Source: Myxococcales bacterium
GTDB taxonomy: Bacteria; Myxococcota_C; UBA6777
DNA length: 64,000 nucleotides
Reading direction: 5' to 3'
Assembly: GCA_020632975.1 (NCBI GenBank)
Contig: JACKEL010000005.1
Coordinates: 310,001-374,000 of the forward strand
Shown here: piece by piece, positions 34,208 through 42,664 of the stretch
How the letters are laid out: every line of letters starts with the position of its first letter
How positions within the stretch are numbered: position 1 is the stretch's first letter
Made by a program: the position numbers and the translations under genes
Notes under the pieces: generated by a model
The model's database searches: none
Told to the model about the DNA's origin: nothing
Seen by the model: only the letters and a program-made list of their open reading frames with translations

Positions 34208-35146
34208 TCAGCGTGGGACAGAGAGATGAACTTGATAGGAAAGTTGGCCGGCGACAAGCGGAGAAACAAGGCGGAATCCGCGCAGACCAAAGCCAAAGCG
34301 GGGTCGTGCAAAACGCGAACGCCGCGCTGCCCGAGAACGCGCCAAAGACATACGATAAGGAACATCCAAACGCAACACTTTATCTTCTCCAAAGTGCCAC
34401 GCGAAGCCTTTGGCGGTGGAGCGTTGGAGTGGCAAACCAACCTGCAAACGAGGTGGATAACCCTTGTCCCAATGCAGCTCTGTTCGGATGTAGTAAGGAG
34501 TCGGCTTTCCTCGCCCACCTTCGTAATGCGCTGAGATCATCAGCTTTTCTGTCCTTGAAGCCCCAGAGACACGAAAGGACAGGCTCACCCCTGTTCCATT
34601 CGCCTTTTCCAACTTGATCGCAGAAAAAGGCTTTACATCACGCAAAGAAAGATACGAGACATCTGCCAGTCGCTTTTTCGAGCTTCGCCCCACAGAGAAA
34701 CCTGTCTCACGCCCAACCCAATCAGCGCGGATCTGCATCATGCTTGCTTGGCGTCCGTAGTCTTTTGGACAAGCCCCTTGCGCGACCAAGATCTTGTTGA
34801 GATCGCGATGAAGCGTCCCTTCCACCACCACCATCTGCCCCACAAAAGGCAACCACGCCTTGGGATCAGGCGCATGGACTTTAAGACCCCCCACATAAAA
34901 GGCCACAGAACGGTACAAACGCCCATCATCTCGCAGACAGTAAGCGGCAGGGTGCTTTAGCGCCAAATGACGGGTCTTTTGTAAGATCCCAACGACACGA
35001 TAGGTAGAGGGAACAGCCACAGGTAGAGCAGATGCGTTGTTGGCAAACAAAGCGCCACCCAAAAACGCACCAAGAAGTACGAGCATCCGAGCGAAAGACC
35101 GTGCGTTTGTCTTTTGCGAGGCGTAAGAAAAGTCCATTGAGTTCAT
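34208..35146 (-). CDS. Hypothetical exported protein, last gene of the FHA-kinase operon
   Basis: 312 residues from ATG 35146, where AAGGGGG lies about 6 bases upstream; the frame continues upstream into the kinase gene but without reason to be used. A second ATG at 35137 is possible. The signal peptide (RMLVLLGAFLGGALFANNASALP) ends near ASA. The mature part is beta-rich: TYRVVGILQKTRHLALKHPAAYCLRDDGRLYRSV, VGQMVVVEGTLHRDLNK, and a closing Arg-rich stretch (RSRAARRSRFARPRFGFG). The first half resembles small OB-fold or SH3-like domains in layout only. It starts 22 bases after the kinase stop, so it is probably in the same transcript. No function can be assigned. Confidence 0.65.
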   Translation of the reverse strand: MNSMDFSYASQKTNARSFARMLVLLGAFLGGALFANNASALPVAVPSTYRVVGILQKTRHLALKHPAAYCLRDDGRLYRSVAFYVGGLKVHAPDPKAWLPFVGQMVVVEGTLHRDLNKILVAQGACPKDYGRQASMMQIRADWVGRETGFSVGRSSKKRLADVSYLSLRDVKPFSAIKLEKANGTGVSLSFRVSGASRTEKLMISAHYEGGRGKPTPYYIRTELHWDKGYPPRLQVGLPLQRSTAKGFAWHFGEDKVLRLDVPYRMSLARSRAARRSRFARPRFGFGLRGFRLVSPLVAGQLSYQVHLSVPR

Positions 35147-35168
35147 CGAGACCCCCTTCTTTGCGGGC

Positions 35169-37331
35169 TTAAGAAGGCAAAGACCACAAACAGATGGTGC
35201 GATCTTGGCTGACAGAAGCCACCCAACGACCATCAGGAGAAAAACGAGCATCGCTGATAGGTGCAGTATGCGACCGCCCCACGGCCAAGGAACGCCCTCC
35301 AGCATCCCAAAGCCGCATCGTCCCGTCATCTCCGCCTGATAGAAGTAACGAGCCTCCGCGTGAGTTGTCGCAAGCATAGATGGGTCCTTCGTGACCACGC
35401 ATCTCGACGCTCGGTTGTTGCGCATCTGTGGACCAGATCGACAAGATACCATCGTCCCCACCTGCCAAGAAACTCTTGCCATCAGGCAACCATCGCAAGG
35501 TCAAGACAGGGACAGAAAGACGCAAACTCCGCTCAGGTGGGGAAAGCCGCTGCCCCCAAAACACCACACCATCTTCGCTGCTCGCAACGTAACGACCACT
35601 ATTTGCAGAAAAATCACCCGCGAGCAACGCACGAGAACTGACGGGACCTTGGCTTTGTGCTTGGAAAGTCGAAGGATTGAACTGTTGGATCTGCCCATCC
35701 CATCCAAAAGACAGGATCTCTTGGCCCAAGAAAGACCAACAAACGCCTCCCCCACTTTCCAACGTGCCCTGTGCTTGGGGCGTTGGAGCATCAACAGACC
35801 AACGAAGCACCAAGCCTCCGCGATCGACGGAGATCAACTCCTTCGCAGAAAGAAACACACAAGCCTCAACAGCATCCTCGTGACCAATCCATGTCTGCTT
35901 CAGATCACCCGTAGGCATCGACCAAACCGAGATACTATGATCCCAACTGGCCGTAGCAAGGAGGCTTCCGTCTGGAGAGAAGGAACACGATGACAGCCAA
36001 TCTTCGTGGGCTTCCAAGGTCAGGGTTGGCTCAAGTCGTTCGCTTGCAAAGCGCGGTACCTGCGAGGAGACCGCAGAGATAGGAAGAGGACTTTGCGAAG
36101 AAAAAGTCGATGGGGAAGTGTTGGGAGGTTGAACAAGACCCCCTTGCGCCAAAGCCCCACGTAGTTCGGCGATCATCTCCGTGGCTGTAGGGTAACGCTC
36201 TTCAGGTTTCCAATGGATCGAACGCAAGAACACAGCATCCACAGCTGGAGGAAGCTGCTTCAAAATCCCCGAAGGACCGGGCATACCGCCTTGGTAGATC
36301 TGCCCAGTCAACAGTTGGTACATCAAGATCCCCAAGGAATAGATATCCGCTGTGTGGCTGACTTGCCCACCACGCATCTGTTCGGGGGCCATGTAATAGA
36401 CCGTTCCCACAAAGCCCGTGTGATGCTGGGGTTGGTTGTCTTGCAACAACTTCGCAAGCCCAAAGTCCATCAACTTGACTTCTTTTTGGGGCGTCAACAT
36501 CACATTCCCAGGTTTGAGATCGCGGTGGACGATGCCCTTCTTGTGGGCAAAGTCGAGGATCGCAGCCAAGGACTCAAGGATCTGGATGGACTCTTCGAAG
36601 TCCAAAGGTGGCTCTTTTCCAGCGTTGCGTGCTGTTTGCAGCCGCTGTTCGAGGCTTTCGCCTTCCACATATTCCATCGTAAAAAAGATGGTTTGGCTTT
36701 CGGGATCTTCATCCACAGCATACGTGCGGACGATGCCCGCGTGCGTGAGCTTTTCGTTCACATTGAGTTCGTGGAGAAAGCGTGCCTTGATCGAAGGATC
36801 ATGCGCAAGTTGCGGGTGGATGCGCTTTAAGGCGAGTTCACGCTCTCGTACTTCATCAAAGACCAAGTACACCTCGCCCATCCCGCCTCTCCCAAGGAGG
36901 CGCAACACACGATAACGTCCACGCAAGACTTGTCCAACGCTCAGAGCGCTTGGGACAGTGGGGGTCGGCGTTTGTTGTTGACCACCCGTCATCCAAGCAT
37001 CCCCGCCCATGGGGGTTGCGATCTGTAAGCTGGGTTCAGAACGAGGTAAGACCTGTGTGGCGGGCGTCGCTTGCATCGCAGCATCACGATCAATCCCAGC
37101 ACCTCCCGTCATAAAAAGATCCGCGCCGCGCATCGGTGCAGGTTGTTGCGGTGCACTCGTTGTACTTGGGGAACTCCCCGTGCCTCCGCTGGTTCCGCTG
37201 CCCAGCGCTGTCTGCCGTAACTGGGCAAGAAGTTGCGACTTCTCGCGCGAACACTCTTCGTCTGAGATCAATCCTTCTGAACGCAATTGTTCAAGCGTAC
37301 GGATCGCTTCTTTGATCTGATCAACGTTCAT
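35169..37331 (-). CDS. Soluble Ser/Thr protein kinase with C-terminal WD40 repeats
   Basis: 720 residues. Residues 1-40 form a short SHOCT-like helical hairpin (IRTLEQLRSEGLISDEECSREKSQLLAQL). A Pro/Gln-rich linker carries two MTGG-containing motifs. The Hanks-type kinase domain (about 138-400) has GRGGMGEVYL, Lys169, HRDLKPGN with Asp271, DFG at 289-291 and GTVYYMAPEQ, so it should be active. From about 435 to the end there are about six or seven WD40 units (SCSFSPDGSLLATASWDHSISVWSMPTG; ARFSPDGRWVASVSQDRTICLWSLPS), which would form a beta-propeller for partner binding. No transmembrane helix is visible, unlike the kinase at 22992. It lies between the FHA protein gene and an exported protein gene. 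Confidence 0.92.
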   Translation of the reverse strand: MNVDQIKEAIRTLEQLRSEGLISDEECSREKSQLLAQLRQTALGSGTSGGTGSSPSTTSAPQQPAPMRGADLFMTGGAGIDRDAAMQATPATQVLPRSEPSLQIATPMGGDAWMTGGQQQTPTPTVPSALSVGQVLRGRYRVLRLLGRGGMGEVYLVFDEVRERELALKRIHPQLAHDPSIKARFLHELNVNEKLTHAGIVRTYAVDEDPESQTIFFTMEYVEGESLEQRLQTARNAGKEPPLDFEESIQILESLAAILDFAHKKGIVHRDLKPGNVMLTPQKEVKLMDFGLAKLLQDNQPQHHTGFVGTVYYMAPEQMRGGQVSHTADIYSLGILMYQLLTGQIYQGGMPGPSGILKQLPPAVDAVFLRSIHWKPEERYPTATEMIAELRGALAQGGLVQPPNTSPSTFSSQSPLPISAVSSQVPRFASERLEPTLTLEAHEDWLSSCSFSPDGSLLATASWDHSISVWSMPTGDLKQTWIGHEDAVEACVFLSAKELISVDRGGLVLRWSVDAPTPQAQGTLESGGGVCWSFLGQEILSFGWDGQIQQFNPSTFQAQSQGPVSSRALLAGDFSANSGRYVASSEDGVVFWGQRLSPPERSLRLSVPVLTLRWLPDGKSFLAGGDDGILSIWSTDAQQPSVEMRGHEGPIYACDNSRGGSLLLSGGDDGTMRLWDAGGRSLAVGRSHTAPISDARFSPDGRWVASVSQDRTICLWSLPS

Positions 37332-37425
37332 GAACGTGCCTTTTTGATGTGTGCGTAGGGGTCGAGGTGAACATCCACAGAAAACTCCACATAGACCGTC
37401 TATCTACACGGAATCCTGTGTTCGA

Positions 37426-39399
37426 TCAATTTGGAGGGAAGGCCCAGATGGTTTGCTCGCCCACTTCGAGGCGCACACCGTGTTCGAGGGGGGTGGTGTC
37501 TTGGAGGGAAGCCCCGTTGAGGTGGACACCTTTGTCAGAGGGAAGGAACAAGATGCGCGAACCATCGCGACGCATACGCAGATGTTGTCCACGCATCCCT
37601 GCCCCAGAAAAGGCCAAGTGATCGCGCGAAGAACCACCCAAGGTCAGTTCTGCGCCTGTATCTACGCACAGGTACTCTTCTCGTCCAGCGTAGTTGTCCA
37701 CACGACGCAAACGCCAACCAATCGGTTGCGCCTGCTCATCCCGCAAGATCGTGTAAGACAGCTTCACGACGCCAGCAGGAGAAATCGTGGAACCTTCGGA
37801 TACATCGACAAGATGGCCTTTAGGAAGCCGCTCGCCGTTGACAAAAGTGCCTTTGCTGCTCTTGTCCAAGAGCTTCAAGCCACCATTCACCCAGATCAGT
37901 TCGAGGTGTTGGCTTGAGATGTTCAACGCGGGATGACAAGCACCCGTCCCTTGCCAGTTTTGCCACTCAGGGTTGTGAACGTCGGGTGGATCGGGCAAAG
38001 GATACCAGTACAAAACCAAGTCATTGGTGCTATGGCGACCCAAACAAACGCGGTTGCTCATGTAGATATAGAACGTGCGCGGATCTTCTTGTTCGCGTCC
38101 CATGACTTCCAAGATCGCGTGGGGGACCTTGGGTCGAGTAAGTTGCGCGATCTGCGAAGAAGACGTCGAGATCGGGACAGGCGAGTTCTTGCCTGCTGCG
38201 ATGATCTGCTCGACTTGTCCGTGCTGTAGGCCCAATCGACCGGCATTATCGCGCAAGACGTGCTGCCAATGAGAGTCCGTTTGATTTGGGAAAGCGGTGC
38301 GAATCATCGTGCGCGCGATTTGTCGCGACTCAGACTCTGCGGCACCACGCTGCACGTGATGGATCAAAGACTCCATCATCATGCGCAACTCACGCATCTC
38401 GTCTTTGATTTGGCTTTGGCCAACTTTGAGTTCATCCAAACCATCGAGGATTTCAAGGCGTGCTTGACGGATCTCACCGCGCGCTGCTTCGAGTTGGCTG
38501 CCCAAACGCTGCTCAAAACCCACAAGTTCTTGCTCAAACAGCTGCATCGCCGAACGCGCTTCTTTCAACACGTCTTCGCGCAACAAAGTGAGCTGTTCTT
38601 GGTAGATCGCAGACTGCGCAGCGAGTTGTTTTTGGCGCGTCGCGGCGTCAGGAGCCCCTGCACCTTGCGAGATCTGCTTGGTGAGTTCCGCAAGTTGGCG
38701 GTTGGTTTCTGCGACAGCGTCTTGCAAAGCGACACGTTGGCGCTCGGCATCTTTGACCGAACGTGCAAGGTGCATCTGTTGAAAGTCTTCGTAGATGGCC
38801 TTGACTTCTTTGGACTGCGCCATCTTTTGGCGGAAGAAGTACAAGATCGCTTGGAACAAGAGGTGTTGGAAACGAAACAGCTCTTTCAAACGAGGTGGGA
38901 TCTCACCAAGCTCGTGGATCTTGCGGATCAACAGAGCTTCGCTTTCGTTCATGCGCTTCTCTGCGGATTGGATCTCCCCTTCAGAGAAAAATTCATGGAC
39001 ATCAGACTCTTGTGGTGTCAGATCACCGATCAAAGGCTCTAGGTTCTTGAGGATCTTTTTGATGGCGACGTCTGATTCTTTCGCAAACTCCGCACGATCC
39101 AAGTTGGGAAACTTGGCAAAGTAAGGCTCAAGATAATTGGCTTTGAAGAGTTCGACGAACTCTTTGCTCACCCGAGACTTGGTGACAGTCTTCCAAAAGC
39201 TCGGATTTAGGCCCATATTGATAGCCGTGAGCGCATCTTGCGCGGCTTCTTCCATCGCCTCTGCGAGATGCTTGCCCGACTGCAAGTAGTGTGTCGCGAC
39301 TTTTTTCACCACGTTGCCCAACAATTGCTTTGGCAAAACCTTTAGCATCGTTGGGCTGCCGAGGATCGACATCACCCCCAAACTTGCGATCCCTTTCAT
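37426..39399 (-). CDS. Coiled-coil protein with two C-terminal FHA domains
   Basis: 657 residues. ATG 39399 has AAAAGGAGA upstream, so the longer frame is not used. The N-terminal 180 residues are helical (LPKQLLGNVVKKVATHYLQSGKHLAEAMEEAAQ...), and about 200-370 is a long Gln/Glu-rich coiled coil. Residues about 420-560 contain an FHA domain with an insertion (NRVCLGRHSTNDLVLYW, LNISSQHLELIWVNGG, SSKGTFVNGERL). The last 90 residues form a second, more divergent one (LTLGGSSRDHLAFSGAGMRGQHLRM, KGVHLNGASL). FHA domains bind phosphothreonine, and the kinase/WD40 gene starts 94 bases downstream, so this is a likely partner or substrate. The helical N-terminus may oligomerise or signal. The protein is cytoplasmic. 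Confidence 0.8.
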   Translation of the reverse strand: MKGIASLGVMSILGSPTMLKVLPKQLLGNVVKKVATHYLQSGKHLAEAMEEAAQDALTAINMGLNPSFWKTVTKSRVSKEFVELFKANYLEPYFAKFPNLDRAEFAKESDVAIKKILKNLEPLIGDLTPQESDVHEFFSEGEIQSAEKRMNESEALLIRKIHELGEIPPRLKELFRFQHLLFQAILYFFRQKMAQSKEVKAIYEDFQQMHLARSVKDAERQRVALQDAVAETNRQLAELTKQISQGAGAPDAATRQKQLAAQSAIYQEQLTLLREDVLKEARSAMQLFEQELVGFEQRLGSQLEAARGEIRQARLEILDGLDELKVGQSQIKDEMRELRMMMESLIHHVQRGAAESESRQIARTMIRTAFPNQTDSHWQHVLRDNAGRLGLQHGQVEQIIAAGKNSPVPISTSSSQIAQLTRPKVPHAILEVMGREQEDPRTFYIYMSNRVCLGRHSTNDLVLYWYPLPDPPDVHNPEWQNWQGTGACHPALNISSQHLELIWVNGGLKLLDKSSKGTFVNGERLPKGHLVDVSEGSTISPAGVVKLSYTILRDEQAQPIGWRLRRVDNYAGREEYLCVDTGAELTLGGSSRDHLAFSGAGMRGQHLRMRRDGSRILFLPSDKGVHLNGASLQDTTPLEHGVRLEVGEQTIWAFPPN

Positions 39400-39645
39400 C
39401 CAAGATCTCCTTTTGCACACCACAAGAACCTGTGGAAATAACAAGGCGCCGCAGACAGGCCACAGACACCTTCAACAAATCTATCTCTCAACAAAACACA
39501 AAGATAGGCTCTCTTGTCTCACGAAAAAAGACCCCTCTCCCCGCAAAGACTCAACTTTCCGCCATACGCGCCATCGCATCGGAAAGTTCTCGTTTTTTCG
39601 AGAGACCCCACCTATCCTCTGCAAAGCTTACAGATCTTCGTCTCG

Positions 39646-39673
39646 TTGACATCTTTGGTGATACTCGTATAAC
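39646..39673 (+). promoter_or_regulatory. Near-consensus sigma-70 promoter
   Basis: TTGACA (39646-39651), a 16-base spacer and TATAAC (39668-39673) match the sigma-70 consensus at 11 of 12 positions, the best promoter seen in the window. It reads toward the exported C2-like protein gene, whose ATG is about 340 bases away. The FHA gene lies in the opposite direction. Confidence 0.65.
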
Positions 39674-39679
39674 AAACGG

Positions 39680-39903
39680 CTCAACCATGCACCACAAAGT
39701 GCGTTGAGACAACTGTATTTTTGTCTCTCTCTTGAAACGCTCCAAAGCAAAGTAGCAAAGGGCGTCCTCAAAAGGCCTGACAAAACAAGCTGTTGCACGT
39801 GTGCCAAGTTGTAGCAGAAACGCGAAATAGAATAAACCGCGCTTTTCGTTTGTCCCTAATGAAGCTACCTGAGCTGTGTTTCTATCGACGCGACAGAAAC
39901 ACA
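39680..39903 (+). promoter_or_regulatory. Structured leader or small RNA downstream of the strong promoter
   Basis: The stretch right after the promoter can fold repeatedly. CTCAAC...GTTGAG encloses GCAC...GTGC, GAGACAA-8-TTGTCTC follows, and TGTGTTTCT-11-AGAAACACA occupies 39875-39903. A GAGGAGG sequence near 39914 is followed by no sizeable frame. The 616-base region 39400-40015 has no supported protein gene, so this is either a long 5' leader of the gene at 40016 or a small RNA. No known riboswitch family was recognised, and no clear terminator ends it. Confidence 0.35.
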
Positions 39904-40015
39904 ACAAAACACTGAGGAGGAGCGATTGTACTGACCATCTTGATTTGTTGAGGCATGCCCTCGACATCAACGGTCCCCAACAATCGCGGCCTCTCCATCC
40001 AAAGGAGACTTTTTG

Positions 40016-40987
40016 ATGAAGAAATGGATCTTTGGTCTCGCTGTGCTCGCGGCAGCAATGTTTGCAAATCCTCAAGTAAGCGCCGCAGATGGTGTGAAAT
40101 ACATCAAGATCACCGTGAAAAGCGCCAAACTGTGGCCCGTCAAGCCCAGCGGTCACTGCTGGGATCCCCCCTGCTTTGGTAAGAAATACCAGCTTCCCGC
40201 TCGCGGTGCTGCTGACTACCAAAAGTATTTTGAAGACAAAAACTTCCAAATGCTCTGCAACCCCAAATCCAGCGTTGCTCCCGATGCACTCGTTGAGATC
40301 AAAATTGGTGCATACGATGTTTTCCGCACTGACAAGATCAACAACAACTGCACCCCCGAGTGGAACGTAAGCCACGTCTTCCGCGTGAGCCCCAACGATC
40401 CTTTCGACCTCAAGGTCCTCGACAACGATGGTGGCGCTGGTATCCAAGTGAAAACCGATGCAATCGGCCACTACACCGCGCCTTCCGTTCCTGCTGAATT
40501 GCTCAAAGGCGGCAAGCTCGTCCTCAAAAGCTTCGGTCAAGTCGAAGAGATCGTCCTCGAAGCACAAGTTGTCGAGCGTCCCAAGATCGATCCCAACGCT
40601 TGCGATGGCGTGTACAACGTCCGTATCGTTGAGTACGAAGTCAAAGACAAAAAAGAAAACGGCAAGAACTGGGATTGGGGCTTCGGTAAAGCGAAACTTC
40701 CCGATGTTGTGATCAAGCTCAAGATCGGCAAATACGAAGTCACCACCGACAAAATCCAAGACAAAACCATGCACACTTTTACCGCGGGCGCGAGCAAAAC
40801 CATCGCGATCAAAAAGGGCATGGATGTCAACCTTGAGGTACTGGACTCAGACCTCAACAAGTTTGACAAGATCGGCCAAACTGCAGAAAGCGATGTCTGC
40901 AAGCTCCTCACCGCAGGTGGCAAGTACACCTTCAGCAACTTTGGCCAAGTCATCAAAGTTGTGGTGATCTTCGAAAAACGTAAGTAA
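40016..40987 (+). CDS. Secreted protein with two C2-like domains
   Basis: 323 residues. The ATG at 40016 has AAAGGAGA upstream. A classical signal peptide (MKKWIFGLAVLAAAMFANPQVSA|AD) precedes two similar halves. The first (about 25-185) reads PDALVEIKIGAYDVFRTDKINNN, PEWNVSHVFRV and PFDLKVLDNDG, the strand pattern of a C2 domain. The second (about 195-320) repeats it: PDVVIKLKIGKYEVTTDKI, KTMHTFTAG, GMDVNLEVLDSDLNKFD. C2 domains bind Ca2+ and lipid; the acidic loops needed for calcium (DND, DSD) are present. Both halves end with SFGQV/NFGQV and an EIV/KVVV strand, indicating internal duplication. Expression may be high given the strong upstream promoter. Its role outside the cell is unknown. 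Confidence 0.75.
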   Translation: MKKWIFGLAVLAAAMFANPQVSAADGVKYIKITVKSAKLWPVKPSGHCWDPPCFGKKYQLPARGAADYQKYFEDKNFQMLCNPKSSVAPDALVEIKIGAYDVFRTDKINNNCTPEWNVSHVFRVSPNDPFDLKVLDNDGGAGIQVKTDAIGHYTAPSVPAELLKGGKLVLKSFGQVEEIVLEAQVVERPKIDPNACDGVYNVRIVEYEVKDKKENGKNWDWGFGKAKLPDVVIKLKIGKYEVTTDKIQDKTMHTFTAGASKTIAIKKGMDVNLEVLDSDLNKFDKIGQTAESDVCKLLTAGGKYTFSNFGQVIKVVVIFEKRK

Positions 40988-41181
40988 TCCCTTCCCCTCC
41001 CCACCAACGCACCCCATCTTCTCCCACCAACATACCCAACAAACGCTTCAAATGTCGCTTTTCACTCCGCCAAAGCGCGGTGTGGAAGGCTTGCATTTTC
41101 ATCATGGGAGTGCTAAACAATCGGCTCCCGAAACATAACCCCTAGGTTCTTAATCATTCCACGTACTTTACGGAGGTTCCG

Positions 41182-41937
41182 ATGAGCGAGAAAGCACCAA
41201 GCCTAGAAGAACTTGCGAAAAAAGAAAGCAGTCCTTCTCCATCTGGCGGCAGCAGTGAGCATGAGGTTGTTCGCTTTATCAGCCATAGCCAGCTTTTCTA
41301 CTACTGGCCCGTGTGGGTGACGAGCTTGATCTTTGCCGTCATTACCCGCGTTTCTGGGAAACAAATCACCATCGGAAGTGGCGAAAGCAAACAGATCGTT
41401 TACTTCGTAACTTCGCCTGGTTTGGGCCTCGCCTTTTTGATCATCCTCTTCGCGGTGATCATGTTTACATCCGTCAACATCCGTGGTGTTTGGGCAGCCC
41501 TCGTCGCAGCGTCGTTTGTGATCTTTGGCTTGCTGTTCCACTTCTTTGGTGTGTGGTCCCCCATCCTCAAGTTCCTTGGGGGTCTCAGCTTCTATATGAG
41601 CTACCACTTCTACCTCGTGACAGCCATCGTGTTGGCGGTCGTTTGGTTCTTGGTCTTCCTCGTGTACGACCAACGCCACTACATCGAGTTCCGCCCCACG
41701 CAAATCACGCTCGTTGAAGAAGTCGGCGAAGGCGCACGTAACTTCGATACCACGGGCTTGGTTTTCGACAAAAAACGCGACAACTTCTTCCAACACTGGA
41801 TCTTGGGCTTCGGTTCGGGTGACTTGAAGATCACGACTTCGGGTGGTCAACGCGAAGAGATCTACTTCCCCAACGTGTTGAACATCAGCCAACGCATCGA
41901 GCAAATCCAACGCATCCGCGAACAACGAGGGCGCTAA
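41182..41937 (+). CDS. Multi-pass inner membrane protein of unknown function
   Basis: 251 residues. GGAGG lies 6 bases before the ATG. A Ser/Glu-rich cytoplasmic N-terminus is followed by four hydrophobic helices (about 40-58 FYYWPVWVTSLIFAVI; 78-97; 104-123; 145-165 LVTAIVLAVVWFLVFLVY). The C-terminal soluble domain (about 166-251) has a beta-rich pattern ending in an amphipathic helix (YIEFRPTQITLVEEVGEGARNF, GDLKITTSGGQREEIYFPNV, RIEQIQRIREQRGR), somewhat like a bacterial PH-type domain. Four bases-scale spacing (9 nt) to tmk suggests one transcript with thymidylate kinase, but no functional link is evident. Confidence 0.75.
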   Translation: MSEKAPSLEELAKKESSPSPSGGSSEHEVVRFISHSQLFYYWPVWVTSLIFAVITRVSGKQITIGSGESKQIVYFVTSPGLGLAFLIILFAVIMFTSVNIRGVWAALVAASFVIFGLLFHFFGVWSPILKFLGGLSFYMSYHFYLVTAIVLAVVWFLVFLVYDQRHYIEFRPTQITLVEEVGEGARNFDTTGLVFDKKRDNFFQHWILGFGSGDLKITTSGGQREEIYFPNVLNISQRIEQIQRIREQRGR

Positions 41938-41946
41938 TCCATCCCC

Positions 41947-42612
41947 ATGTCCTCCACACCACGCACCCCCGAACTCCCACCTACACAGGCAAACTTCTTG
42001 GACATTCAATCTCTCCCTGGACGCTTCTTTGTATTTGAAGGCATTGATGGTTCGGGCAAGTCCACGCAGTGTAAACTCCTTGCACAAACCCTACGCGATC
42101 ATGGTTACAACACCATCGAGACACGCGAGCCCACCAACGGGCCATGGGGCAAACAATTGCGAGAGCTTGCACAGCAAGGCACGCGTCTTTCTCCACAAGA
42201 AGAACTCGATCTTTTTGTGCGTGACCGAAAAGCCCATGTACAGGACTTGATCCTTCCACAGCTTCAACAAGGGTCCATCGTTTTACAAGATCGTTACTTT
42301 CCTTCAAGCGTGGCCTACCAAGGCAGCCGAGGGCTCCCCACCCACACCATCCTCGATGCACATCAAGGTTGGGCTCCCCTCCCACACGCTTTCTTCTTCT
42401 TGTATCTGTCACCGCAACAAGCTCTGCAACGCATCACAGAAAGACGCCAAGTTCCCGATGCATTCGAGACCTTAGAAGGTTTGCAGTCTTGTGAAGGTAT
42501 CTTTGATGCGCTCCAACTCCCCCGTTGGCATCGCCTCGACGCCAATCTTTCGATCCCCACCTTGCAAGAACTTGTCTGGCAGCAGGTCCAACCCCTTCTC
42601 CCCCAACGCTAA
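41947..42612 (+). CDS. tmk: Thymidylate kinase Tmk
   Basis: 221 residues. Tmk phosphorylates dTMP to dTDP with ATP, the step shared by the de novo and salvage routes of dTTP synthesis. Visible motifs are the P-loop FEGIDGSGKST near residues 32-42, TREPT, the DR(Y/W)-type QDRYFPSSVAYQG motif near 117-129 that contacts dTMP, and a LID region with FLYLSPQQALQRITERRQ. The N-terminus has about 25 extra residues relative to typical Tmk; an internal ATG is not obvious, so the start at 41947 is kept, 9 bases after the membrane protein stop. Otherwise ordinary. Confidence 0.95.
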   Translation: MSSTPRTPELPPTQANFLDIQSLPGRFFVFEGIDGSGKSTQCKLLAQTLRDHGYNTIETREPTNGPWGKQLRELAQQGTRLSPQEELDLFVRDRKAHVQDLILPQLQQGSIVLQDRYFPSSVAYQGSRGLPTHTILDAHQGWAPLPHAFFFLYLSPQQALQRITERRQVPDAFETLEGLQSCEGIFDALQLPRWHRLDANLSIPTLQELVWQQVQPLLPQR

Positions 42613-42664
42613 TCTCAAGACATCCCCCAACCCATCAGTCACAAAAGACCGATACATCGGTGTC

